From Bacteroidaceae bacterium (GTDB lineage Bacteria > Bacteroidota > Bacteroidia > Bacteroidales > Bacteroidaceae), in assembly GCA_017453465.1 (NCBI GenBank), contig JAFTEV010000017.1:27606-91605 (forward strand): a stretch of 64,000 nt of DNA, given 5' to 3'. The notes below the pieces were generated by a model, which was not told the DNA's origin, did no database searches, and was given only the letters and a program-made list of their open reading frames with translations. Positions 50,154 through 59,900 of the stretch are shown in pieces. Position numbers and translations under genes: made by a program. How positions within the stretch are numbered: position 1 is the stretch's first letter; every line of letters starts with the position of its first letter.

Positions 50154-51385
50154 TGCGTGAAAAAATGGCTGACCATAAGATTATAAATGACCCTGTGTTT
50201 GGGTTTATCAGAATACCAAAGGGGGTGCTGCTGGACATTGTGGCACACCCTGACTTTTTCAGGCTGAGCAGAATTAAGCAGCTGGGGGGTGCCAACATGG
50301 TGTACCCAGGGGCTCAGCACACGAGGTTTCAACATTCCATCGGGGCGTTCCACCTGACGAGCAAGGCGGTGAGGACGTTGCAGACGAAGGGGGTGGAAAT
50401 TAGTGAGGAGGAGGCTGTGGCTGTGGAGGCAGCCATCTTGATGCACGACATTGGGCACGGGCCTTTCTCTCATGTACTGGAGCATACACTGATTAGCGGT
50501 GTGAGCCATGAGGAGGTGTCGCTGATGGTGATGGAGAAACTGAACAGGGAGCTGGGCGGCAGACTGGATTTGGCCATCAGAATTTTTAAGGATGAGCATC
50601 CGAGGCATTTTCTGCATCAGCTGATTTCAAGTCAGCTGGACATGGACCGACTGGACTACTTGAGGCGTGACAGTTTCTTTTCGGGGGTGACTGAGGGAAA
50701 CATCGGCAGTGCACGCATCATTGATATGCTGGACGTGAAGGATGACCGCCTGGTGGTGGAGAAGAAGGGGATCTACTCAATAGAGAACTACCTGGTAAGT
50801 CGCCGACTGATGTATTGGCAGGTATATCTGCACAAGACTGGTGTGGCGGCTGAGCATGTGTTGATCAATGCGCTGGCCAGGGCAAAGGAACTGGCCAGGG
50901 AGGGAGTAGAATTGTTTTGTTCTCCAGCCTTGCATTTCTTCCTGTATCAGGATATTGAGCGAGGACGGTTTATGAAGGAGCCTGAATGTCTGGAGCGGTA
51001 TCTGGACTTGGATGACAATGACATCATGTCGGCCTTGAAAGTGTGGGGGCGGAGTGAGGACAGGATTCTGAGCATGTTGTCGCGTGACTTCATGGGGCGT
51101 TGCATCTTCCGTGTGGAAGTGACTGATGAGCCTGTTTCGGAAGCCTACGTGGAGGGGGTTGTCGGCCAGCTTTCGCAGCGTTATGGTGTCAGCAGAGAGG
51201 ATGCCCGCAGGTATCTGACGAGCAGCCTGGAGATAGGCAAGGACATGTACAGCATTGATGAGGACAAGATTGAAATTTTGATGAAGGACGGCACGACACG
51301 CGACATTTCTGCGGTGTCGGATATGCTAAACATTTCGACCTTGTCAAGAAAAGTTAGGAAATATTTTTTCTGCTATCAGAGATAG
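50153..51385 (+). CDS. HD domain phosphohydrolase (SAMHD1/dGTPase-like)
   Basis: The start is taken at 50153, where ATG overlaps the pyrF stop; an ATG at 50165 (MADHKIINDPVFGFIRIP) is equally plausible. The 410-residue protein has HD metal-site motifs HTRFQHSIGAFHLTSKAVRT and AILMHDIGHGPFSHVLEHTL and a later SSQLDMDRLDYLRRDSFFSG, typical of the YdhJ/SAMHD1-like group that hydrolyses dNTPs. It is cytoplasmic and coupled to pyrF, which suggests nucleotide-pool control. It ends 13 bp before uvrA. Confidence 0.9.
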   Translation: MREKMADHKIINDPVFGFIRIPKGVLLDIVAHPDFFRLSRIKQLGGANMVYPGAQHTRFQHSIGAFHLTSKAVRTLQTKGVEISEEEAVAVEAAILMHDIGHGPFSHVLEHTLISGVSHEEVSLMVMEKLNRELGGRLDLAIRIFKDEHPRHFLHQLISSQLDMDRLDYLRRDSFFSGVTEGNIGSARIIDMLDVKDDRLVVEKKGIYSIENYLVSRRLMYWQVYLHKTGVAAEHVLINALARAKELAREGVELFCSPALHFFLYQDIERGRFMKEPECLERYLDLDDNDIMSALKVWGRSEDRILSMLSRDFMGRCIFRVEVTDEPVSEAYVEGVVGQLSQRYGVSREDARRYLTSSLEIGKDMYSIDEDKIEILMKDGTTRDISAVSDMLNISTLSRKVRKYFFCYQR

Positions 51386-51398
51386 TAAAAAAAGGCGG

Positions 51399-54215
51399 AT
51401 GGAGAATTGTATCAGAATAAAAGGGGCACATGTCAATAACCTGAAGAACGTCAGCATAGACATTCCCAGAGATAAGTTGATTGTGGTGACTGGTGTGAGT
51501 GGCAGCGGCAAGTCGTCGCTGGCTTTCGATACGCTTTATGCTGAGGGACAACGCCGCTATGTGGAGAGTTTGTCAACCTACGCTCGGCAGTTTATGGGAC
51601 GCTTGCAGAAGCCTGAATGTGACTTCATTGAGGGCATTCCGCCAGCCATTGCCATTGAGCAGAAGGTGAGTTCGAGAAATCCCCGAAGCACGGTGGGGAC
51701 GGCGACCGAGATTTATGATTACCTGCGAATGTTGTACGCACGCATCGGCAAGACCATTTCGCCAGTGAGTGGCAAAGAGGTGAAGAAGCACACAACAGAG
51801 GACATGGTGCAGTGTATGTTGAGCCATGAGCAGGGCACTCGCTTCATGGTGCTTTGTCCGCTGATTGCCCACGGCGGCAGAAGTCGGCGAGAGCAGTTGG
51901 AGATGGACATGAAGCAGGGGTTTGTACGCATCCTTGTCGGCAAGGAGACAAGAACCATAGAGGAATATCTGCCCAACTATCGGGAAAAAGATGACATTCT
52001 GCTCATCATCGACCGACTGGTGGTCAACGATGAGAAATCGACCATCTCGCGACTGGTCAATTCGGCAGAGACGGCTTTGTATGAAGGCGAAGGAGCGTGC
52101 ATCTTGAGTTTTCAGCCAAACGACGAGCGTGCGGTGTTTTCGCTGAAGTTCGAGGCTGACGGCATCGAGTTTCAAGAGCCTACCGACCAAATGTTTTCGT
52201 TCAACTCCCCCGTGGGAGCTTGTCCTGAATGTGAGGGTTTCGGACGCATCATCGGCATTGACGAAAGCCTGGTCATCCCCAACACGGAACTGAGCGTTTA
52301 CGACGGTGCCGTGGTATGTTGGCGCGGCGAAAAGATGGGGGAATGGAAGAAGGAGTTTTGCCGCCATGCTGAGCGGTGGCAGTTTCCCATTTTTACTCCT
52401 TATTATCAGCTGACACAGGAGCAGAAAGACTTGCTCTGGCACGGTGTGGAGGAACAGAACGAATGGGGAAACCGTTCTATCTGCATCGACGAATTTTTCC
52501 GTATGCTGAAGGAGAATCAGTACAAGATTCAATATCGCGTGATGTTGGCACGCTATCGGGGAAAGACGGCCTGCCCCACTTGTCATGGTCGGCGACTGAA
52601 GAAGGAAGCTGAGTATGTGAAGGTGGGCAGCAAGTCTATCACCGACCTTTGCGAAATGAGCATCACCACGCTGTGCGAGTTTTTCCGCACGCTGAAGTTG
52701 TCGAAACACGACACCGAAGTAGCCAAACGTCTGCTGCTGGAGATTCGCTCCCGACTGCAATTTCTGGTTGACGTGGGGCTGGGCTACCTCACCCTTTCGC
52801 GGCTTTCCAACTCTCTGTCGGGCGGTGAAAGCCAGCGCATCAATCTGGCCACCAGTCTGGGGTCAAGCCTTGTGGGTAGCCTCTACATTCTGGACGAACC
52901 CAGCATTGGACTACACTCAAGAGACACACAAAGGTTGATACACGTTCTCCGCGAACTTCAGCGACTGGGCAACACGGTCATCATCGTTGAACACGATGAA
53001 GAAATCATGCGTGCTGCCGACTACATCATCGACATAGGCCCCGATGCAGGACGGCTGGGCGGAAACATCATCTATGCAGGGCCTACGCCTGTTCCAGGGG
53101 AAAAAATCGACTGGAAGCCAGGCACATCCCACACACTTGACTATCTCATGGGATGGGAAACCATTCCTGTCCCCACTTCACGCCGTCCCTGGAACAACTA
53201 CATCGAGGTGCAGTGTGCCAGAGAGAATAACCTGAAAGGCATCAACGTGAAATTTCCGCTGAACGTAATGACCTGCGTCACAGGAGTCAGCGGCAGCGGC
53301 AAATCCACCTTGGTACGCGACATCCTCTACCGAGCCATGAAGCGACATCTGGACGAGAACTGCGAGCGACCAGGTCAACACACAGGGCTTTCGGGCGACA
53401 TCGACCTCATCAAGAAAGTGGAATTCATCGACCAAAACCCTATCGGCACTTCGTCGCGAAGCAACCCCGTCACCTATCTGGGAGCCTACGACGAAATACG
53501 CCGACTGATGTCCTCACAGCAACTGGCCAAGCAGATGGGCTACACACCAGCCTTCTTCTCCTTCAATGCCGAAGGCGGACGCTGCGAGGAATGTAAGGGT
53601 GAAGGCACCGTGACCGTGGAGATGCAGTTCATGAACGACCTCATCCTGGAATGTGAATCCTGCCACGGCAAACGCTTCAAGCAGGAAGTTCTCGACGTGC
53701 AGTTTCACGGACAGTCGGTTTACGACATTCTGAACATGACCATCAATCAGGCAGTGGAGTTTTTCACACAACATGGCGAACAGAAGATTGTGCAGAAGAT
53801 GAAGCCACTGCAAGACGTCGGTCTGGGCTACATCAAACTGGGACAAACCAGCAGCACACTCTCTGGCGGTGAGAATCAGCGCATCAAGCTGGCCTACTAC
53901 CTCAGTCAGGAAAAGACAGTCCCCACCCTCTTCATTTTCGACGAACCAACCACAGGGCTTCACTTCCACGACATCAAGAAGCTGCTCACAGCATTTAATG
54001 CCCTCATCGAAAGAGGACACACCATCATCATCATTGAGCACAACATGGATGTCATCAAGTGTGCCGACCACATCATCGACCTCGGCCCCGAAGGAGGCCA
54101 GGCAGGAGGCAACCTTGTCGTGGAAGGCACACCCGAAACCGTAGCCCAGTGTGCCTACAGCTACACAGGACAATTTCTGCAAAGATGTAAGCGAATAGTG
54201 AAAAGTGAAGAGTGA
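51399..54215 (+). CDS. uvrA: Excinuclease ABC subunit A
   Basis: The 938-residue protein has two ABC ATPase modules with Walker A motifs VVTGVSGSGKSSLAFDTLYA (near residue 30) and CVTGVSGSGKSTLVRDILYR (near 630), signature motifs NSLSGGESQRINLA and STLSGGENQRIKLAYYL, and zinc-finger cysteines (CPTCHGRRLK; CEECKGEGTV and CESCHGKRF). It recognises bulky DNA lesions and loads UvrB. The last residues IVKSEE and the stop are encoded by a family A repeat. It is in tandem with the HD gene. Confidence 0.97.
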   Translation: MENCIRIKGAHVNNLKNVSIDIPRDKLIVVTGVSGSGKSSLAFDTLYAEGQRRYVESLSTYARQFMGRLQKPECDFIEGIPPAIAIEQKVSSRNPRSTVGTATEIYDYLRMLYARIGKTISPVSGKEVKKHTTEDMVQCMLSHEQGTRFMVLCPLIAHGGRSRREQLEMDMKQGFVRILVGKETRTIEEYLPNYREKDDILLIIDRLVVNDEKSTISRLVNSAETALYEGEGACILSFQPNDERAVFSLKFEADGIEFQEPTDQMFSFNSPVGACPECEGFGRIIGIDESLVIPNTELSVYDGAVVCWRGEKMGEWKKEFCRHAERWQFPIFTPYYQLTQEQKDLLWHGVEEQNEWGNRSICIDEFFRMLKENQYKIQYRVMLARYRGKTACPTCHGRRLKKEAEYVKVGSKSITDLCEMSITTLCEFFRTLKLSKHDTEVAKRLLLEIRSRLQFLVDVGLGYLTLSRLSNSLSGGESQRINLATSLGSSLVGSLYILDEPSIGLHSRDTQRLIHVLRELQRLGNTVIIVEHDEEIMRAADYIIDIGPDAGRLGGNIIYAGPTPVPGEKIDWKPGTSHTLDYLMGWETIPVPTSRRPWNNYIEVQCARENNLKGINVKFPLNVMTCVTGVSGSGKSTLVRDILYRAMKRHLDENCERPGQHTGLSGDIDLIKKVEFIDQNPIGTSSRSNPVTYLGAYDEIRRLMSSQQLAKQMGYTPAFFSFNAEGGRCEECKGEGTVTVEMQFMNDLILECESCHGKRFKQEVLDVQFHGQSVYDILNMTINQAVEFFTQHGEQKIVQKMKPLQDVGLGYIKLGQTSSTLSGGENQRIKLAYYLSQEKTVPTLFIFDEPTTGLHFHDIKKLLTAFNALIERGHTIIIIEHNMDVIKCADHIIDLGPEGGQAGGNLVVEGTPETVAQCAYSYTGQFLQRCKRIVKSEE

Positions 54216-54305
54216 AAAGTGAAAAATCTAAGTTACTGGGGCTAAACGCAGCCTAATGCCGACTAAACTGTAACTTAGATTTTTCACTTTTCACTCTTCA
54301 CTTTT
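54201..54305. repeat. Family A inverted repeat, copy 4
   Basis: Perfect 36-base arms at 54201-54236 and 54270-54305 surround the core TGGGGCTAAACGCAGCCTAA. It sits exactly between two convergent genes, uvrA and a TonB receptor, and supplies stop codons to both. Confidence 0.88.
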
Positions 54306-56428
54306 AACTTAAAAAAAATGGGTACCACAATCCGCACACTCAGATTGCGCCCCATGCCAGAGATGCCACGTTCACCCGTGCGGACATTATAGCCCACATA
54401 CTTCAGGCGACTCAAGTGGTTTTGATAGGCACGGTCAAACAGGTTGTTGACCGACAGATAAAGACTGGCAATCTTACGACGATGCACCTTGATGTCCGTT
54501 CCGGCAGAAAGGTGCATCAGTGTATAGGAAGGTGTGGCAGTCTCCGTATTGTCAACCTTATAGTAGTGGTTCTGACGAAGATGACACTCCAGCGAAAGAG
54601 CTACGTAGGCGTTGTTGAAGATACGACCATCATGGGTAATCTCATACTTCAGTTCGGAAGTCCAGCGTGGAGCAGGAGTGAAAGGCAGATACTTCGTCTC
54701 CTCTGGCTGCCCCAGCTGCACAGCATCGACCAGCGAGAATGTGTTGCCAAAATGCAAGCGGTGCACAGGGTGGAAATCCACCGTGGCCTCAAAGCCCATC
54801 AGCCGTGCATTGCCCGAATCGTAACGATAAGTAGGGTGCCCTTCTTCCATCACCTCATCGGTGCGTCGGCTGAAGATGAAATGATTGATGCGGTTGGCAA
54901 ACAACGCCAACTGAGCAGAGACGTAGCGTGAAGAAAAGTCCAGTCCCAAGTCTGCTTGCCAACTGTGTTCAGCCTTCAAGTCATGGTTGCCCACCTCGAA
55001 ACGCTGCGTACCTTCATGCACACCGCAGGAACCCAGTTCACTCATGTTGGGCGCACGAAAGCCACGCGACACATTGGCTCGCAGATTCAGCCCCTCCGTC
55101 ACATTATACACAGTTCCAAGGCTGGCAGAAAAGCCATGGAAACAGCGACGGAAGTCCTCAAACCGCACAGCCTCATCTTCCACCAACTCTTCACTGTGAA
55201 GTTGCCTGCTGTCCATGCGTACACCACCCGTCACATTCCATCTGCCCCACCGCTTGCTGGCTGTGGCGAACACACCCACATCAAACAATTTGTAAGCAGG
55301 AATCAAGTATTCTTCTCCCCTATTCATCGAGCGTTGCCACATACCGCCCACACCCGCTGCCAGTTTCCAGTCACCCGCTGTCTGCAACTGGTAACGGACA
55401 TCGTAATTGACCGTGTGCAACACAAAATGCAGTCCACACACATCGGCACTTTCTTCAAACTCCTTTCGGCGATTTTGCTGATAGCCCACCAGCACCTTCA
55501 GGTTGCCACTGCCCAGGTAGATGGAATTGTCCCAGACTGCCTTGTAATGATACACTTGCTGGAAAGGCAACGCTTTACAGTAAGTCTTCACATTATCTTC
55601 CGTCGAAAGCAATTCACCCGTCACATCGTCACGCTCCCCTTCCACCATGCCTGGTGTCAGGTGATAATAACCCAACGTCAAATGGGAATGTCCCCACGAG
55701 CGATTCAGTCCCAACAGTGTCCGCACGGCCCGCTCCTGAAACTGCGACCCTGGCACATAGCCGTCCTTCCTATTCTGATAGGCATGAGCCAACTTCTGAC
55801 TCCAGCGACCATCCCAGACAAAGCCCTTCTGATTGCCAGCAAAATTCACGGAGTAGTCAATGAGTCCGTTGTTCGACTGATAACCAGCCGACAGATTGGC
55901 CGACATCCGTCCCAGCGCAGGCAGCTTGTGAGGATGCAGAATCAGCACACCAGCCATGGCATCCGAGCCGTACATCAAGCTGGCTGGCCCCTTCTGAATC
56001 TCCACCGACCCTACTGCCTGACCGTCCACCTCTATGCCATGCTCATCGCCCCACTGCTGACCCTCCTGCCGAATGCCGTCGCTGACCACAGCCACACGGT
56101 TGTAGCCCAGTCCACGGATGACAGGCTTTGAAATGGCACCGCCCGTCGTCACCTGACTCACACCAGGCTCCCTGGCTATGGCATCAATAATGTTCGTTGC
56201 AGCCACCGACTGCAACTCTTTCTCTGTCACGATGCTCACAGGGGCAGGCATCTCCTTCAACCTGCTTTCGCCCGTCAAACCCGTCACCGTCACCTCGTTC
56301 AAGTTCAGGTGGCGGAAATAAATGTCAGCACTGTCCGCCTCCGACTGTGCCCCAGCCGTCATGCCCACGCACAAAAACACGGCCAACAATAGCCATGCCG
56401 TTCCTTTCCTATAGTGTACCTGCTTCAT
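54284..56428 (-). CDS. TonB-dependent receptor
   Basis: The start at 56428 (MKQVHYRKGTAWLLLAVFLC) gives 714 residues with signal cleavage after AGA. The plug domain is complete: PAPVSIVTEKELQSVAATNI, then GVSQVTTGGAISKPVIRGLG, with the YNRVAVVSDGIRQEGQQWGD loop. The barrel ends in IVVPIFF, the usual aromatic C-terminus, after which KLKVKSEK and the stop come from a family A repeat. Size and plug resemble metal, siderophore or haem receptors rather than SusC. The -7 box ends only 9 bp before the ATG, so the mRNA is probably leaderless or nearly so. Confidence 0.92.
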   Translation of the reverse strand: MKQVHYRKGTAWLLLAVFLCVGMTAGAQSEADSADIYFRHLNLNEVTVTGLTGESRLKEMPAPVSIVTEKELQSVAATNIIDAIAREPGVSQVTTGGAISKPVIRGLGYNRVAVVSDGIRQEGQQWGDEHGIEVDGQAVGSVEIQKGPASLMYGSDAMAGVLILHPHKLPALGRMSANLSAGYQSNNGLIDYSVNFAGNQKGFVWDGRWSQKLAHAYQNRKDGYVPGSQFQERAVRTLLGLNRSWGHSHLTLGYYHLTPGMVEGERDDVTGELLSTEDNVKTYCKALPFQQVYHYKAVWDNSIYLGSGNLKVLVGYQQNRRKEFEESADVCGLHFVLHTVNYDVRYQLQTAGDWKLAAGVGGMWQRSMNRGEEYLIPAYKLFDVGVFATASKRWGRWNVTGGVRMDSRQLHSEELVEDEAVRFEDFRRCFHGFSASLGTVYNVTEGLNLRANVSRGFRAPNMSELGSCGVHEGTQRFEVGNHDLKAEHSWQADLGLDFSSRYVSAQLALFANRINHFIFSRRTDEVMEEGHPTYRYDSGNARLMGFEATVDFHPVHRLHFGNTFSLVDAVQLGQPEETKYLPFTPAPRWTSELKYEITHDGRIFNNAYVALSLECHLRQNHYYKVDNTETATPSYTLMHLSAGTDIKVHRRKIASLYLSVNNLFDRAYQNHLSRLKYVGYNVRTGERGISGMGRNLSVRIVVPIFFKLKVKSEK

Positions 56429-56437
56429 TTTCGGCGA

Positions 56438-56471
56438 CAAAGATACAGTTTTTTTCTGGCATTCCTGCAAA
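56438..56471 (-). promoter_or_regulatory. Promoter of the TonB receptor gene
   Basis: On the minus strand TTTG (56468-56471), a 22-bp spacer and TATCTTTG (56438-56445) fit the consensus. The ATG starts 9 bases after the -7 box. Confidence 0.65.
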
Positions 56472-56522
56472 TTCCGCGTATTATTTCAGGAAACATCGAG
56501 GACTTTCTTAAGAAATGTCAGC

Positions 56523-56606
56523 AATGGGTCTGGCTCACGTAGGCAATGGTGTGGGATTGATTGCCTACGCCGCAGCGAAGCATTGCCTACGCGAGCCAGA
56601 CCCATT
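56523..56606. repeat. Family C inverted repeat, copy 3 (TAGGCAATG type)
   Basis: Arms 56523-56548 and 56581-56606 are complementary over 26 bases with one difference and share GAGCCAGAC and CATTGCCTACGCG units with copy 1 at 8851-8922. Confidence 0.85.
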
Positions 56607-56716
56607 CAGCACCCAACTCGCTCAGTTCGTGTCCGCTACTCACAGCGCAAAGCTAACCCACTGTGTTTTGCAGGATAACAAATGCCATCCTGCCGCAATC
56701 AACAAACATTAACAAT

Positions 56717-56848
56717 TACGAAATACGAATCAATAAATCCGAATTACGAATTACGAGTTACGAGTCACGAACCATCCGGATGGCCTTTCGGATTTCGTAA
56801 TTCGTAATTCAGATTTCATAACTCGAATTTATGATTTCGTAATTAAAG
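56717..56848. repeat. Family F short-unit repeat (CGAATTA heptamers)
   Basis: CGAATTACGAATTACGA-type heptamers (about 56740-56760) face complementary TCGTAATTCGTAATTC units (about 56793-56810), with more degenerate copies on either side. A family E-like stretch follows at 56849-56884. Confidence 0.75.
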
Positions 56849-56887
56849 AATTTGTCCAATTGTAAATGGTCTAATTGTAAAATTTCG

Positions 56888-56895
56888 TACCTTTG
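56888..56895 (+). promoter_or_regulatory. -7 box of the three-part pectinolytic gene
   Basis: TACCTTTG lies 26 bp upstream of the ATG at 56922, directly after the intergenic repeats. A -33 TTTG at the expected distance is not seen. Confidence 0.55.
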
Positions 56896-56921
56896 CAGAA
56901 AACTAAAAAAAACTGTGAACC

Positions 56922-59900
56922 ATGGCGAAACATTCAGCTACCCTCTTGTCCCTGCTGCTGTGGCTGTGGTCAGCCACAGAGCTGACGGCACAACAGCAAT
57001 GGGACGAAACAAAGTATCGGGAGATTGAGCAAAGCATCCAACAGCCCGAACTGAAGACACGCGAATTTGTTGTCACAAAGATGGGCGCAGTCAGCACCCC
57101 AGCAGAAGGCAGCGACGAAGTGGACGGCGTGACAGCGGCCTCCATGCCAGCCCAGCCCACCGTGGCAGCACGCAACCAAAAAGCCATCCAGAAGGCCATC
57201 GACAAATGCACAAAAGCTGGCGGCGGACGGGTCGTAGTGCCACGCGGACAACACATCCTGACGGGAGCCATCACGCTGAAAAGCGGCGTAAACCTGGTCA
57301 TCGAGGAAGGAGCCGTGCTGGAATTTGCCTTTCAGCCCGAACTCTACCCCACCCGCGAAACCTCCTGGGAAGGGCTGGACTGCTACAACCTCTCCCCCTG
57401 CATCTACGCCCTCAGAGCCAACGACATCGCCATCACGGGCAGCGGCACCATCGACGGCGGCGGCACGCGGCAGACGTGGTGGCCCTGGTGCGGTGCGGCC
57501 AAATACGGCTGGCAGGAAGGCACACCCAGCCAGAAACTGGGCGCACGCACCCGACTGCTGCAGAACGGCGAAGACGGCGTACCCCTGACCGACGGCAAAG
57601 GCAAACCCACAGCCGAGCGCACCTTCACGGCAGGGGATGCACTGCGCCCCCAGCTGATAGGGTTCAACCAGTGTCAGCGGGTGCTCATCGAAGGCGTAAC
57701 CCTGCTGCGCTCCCCCTTCTGGGTAGTACATCCGCTGAAGTGTCAGGACGTGACCGTCAGGCGTGTACGCATTGAAAACGACGGACCCAACGGCGACGGC
57801 TGCGACCCAGAGTCGTGCAACCGCGTGCTCATCGAAGACTGCCACTTCAACACCGGCGACGACTGCATAGCCATCAAGAGCGGACGCAACAGCGACGGAC
57901 GGCGGCGCGCCATGCCCAGCCAAAACATCATCATCAGAAACTGCACCATGCAGGACGGACACGGCGGCGTGGTCATCGGCTCCGAAATCAGCGGCGGCTG
58001 CCGCAACGTCTTTGCCCACGACTGCACGATGGACTCCCCCAACCTCGACCGCGTGCTGCGCATCAAGACCAACTCGTGCCGTGGCGGAGTGATTGAAAAC
58101 ATCTACATGCGCGACATCCACGTAGGACAATGCCGCGAATCGGTGCTGAAAATCAACCTCGACTATGAGCACAACGAGATATGTCAGCGTGGCTGGCTAC
58201 CCACCGTGCGGAATGTGCTGATGGAAAACGTGACCTGCAAGAAGTCCAAGTATGGCGTGCAAATCATCGCGCTGGACGAAGACACCCTGGTGCACGACAT
58301 CACCCTGCGAAACTGCCACTTCGACGGCGTGAGCCAGGGCAACACCGTGACGGGAAAGACACGCAACATCAACTACGACCACCTCTACATCAACGGCTCG
58401 CTCACACTCGAACAAAAGCCCCACAAGCACTACAGCGAATGGATGGTCCGCTCAGAAATGCAGCGCACACCCCAGAGCTACCTGCTCGACTTCTCCACCA
58501 AGCCCAAATGGAGCTACGTGATGGGCATCGAACTGGAAGCCATGCTCGACACCTACCTGCGCTACGGCGACCCGAAAGTCTGGGACTACTGCCAGGAGTA
58601 TATCGACACGATGATTACCCCCCAAGGAGAAATCCGTGGCTACCGGCTGGAGGACTACAACCTGGACAACGTGAGGACAGGCCACTTTGTGGCGAGGATG
58701 ATGCGTTTAGCGTCGGAAGAGTTGAGAGACGAGAGTTTAGAGACTATGCTGCACCACCCGCTCAACTCTAAGCCTTCATCTCTACCCCCCCATCTCTCAA
58801 CTCTCAACCTATTAATGCGCCAGCTGCAAAACCAGCCCCGCACGGAGCAAGACAGCATCTTCTGGCACAAAGCCATCTACGCCTATCAGGTATGGCTCGA
58901 CGGCATCTTCATGGGCCTGCCCTTCTACACGCTGACCGCCTCCATGCTGCTGCCCCCCCACGAGGCACAAAAGGTTTACGACGACGCAGTACACCAAATC
59001 CAAGCCACCTACCAGCGCACACTGGACCCGCAGACAGGGCTGAACCGCCATGCCTGGGACGAAACCCGCGAAATGTTCTGGGCTGACCAGCAGACAGGAC
59101 TCAGCCAGCACTCATGGGGACGAGCACAAGGATGGTTCACCATGGCACTCATCGAGCTGCTCGACGCACTGCCAGCCGACTACCAGCGGCGCACAGAAGT
59201 TATTGACATCCTGCACAAAGACCTCAAAGCCGTCTGCCAGTGGCAAGACAAAGAGTCAGGCGTATGGTATCAGGTGATGGACGCACCCCACCGCGCTGGC
59301 AACTATCTGGAGTCCACCAGCTCGTCCATGTTCTGCTACTCCCTGCTGAAGGCATACCGCAAGGGGTACGTAGGCAGCGAATACCGCGACGCAGGCATCA
59401 AAGCCTACCGAGGCATCCTGAACCACTTTGTGCGCGTGGAGGCAGACAGCACAATCTCCCTCACACAGTGTTGCGCCGTAGCCGGACTGGGACCCGGACA
59501 CAGTTCCCACGTGCAGAAAGCCGCGCCAAAAGTAAAAGAAAACCGCCGACGCGACGGCTCTTTTCAGTACTACCTCTCCGAACCCATCCGCGACAACGAT
59601 GCTAAAGGCATAGGCCCCTTCATCTGGGCTTCGCTCGAAATGGAGAGACTGGGATATGACACAGAGACGGCCAGCACGCCCATCGACCGGCAAGCTGTCC
59701 TCAGCCGCAACAATCCTCACATCAGCGCAGCCGACCCTCTGGCTGCGCTTTCTGTTGGCAACGGACATTTTGCCACCACCGTGGATGTGACGGGAATGCA
59801 GTCTTACCCCGAAGCCTACCGACTGGGCGTGCCGCTGACTGCCATGTCCGACTGGGGCTGGCACCGCTTCCCCAACACCGAGGACCTGAAGGAGGAAGAG

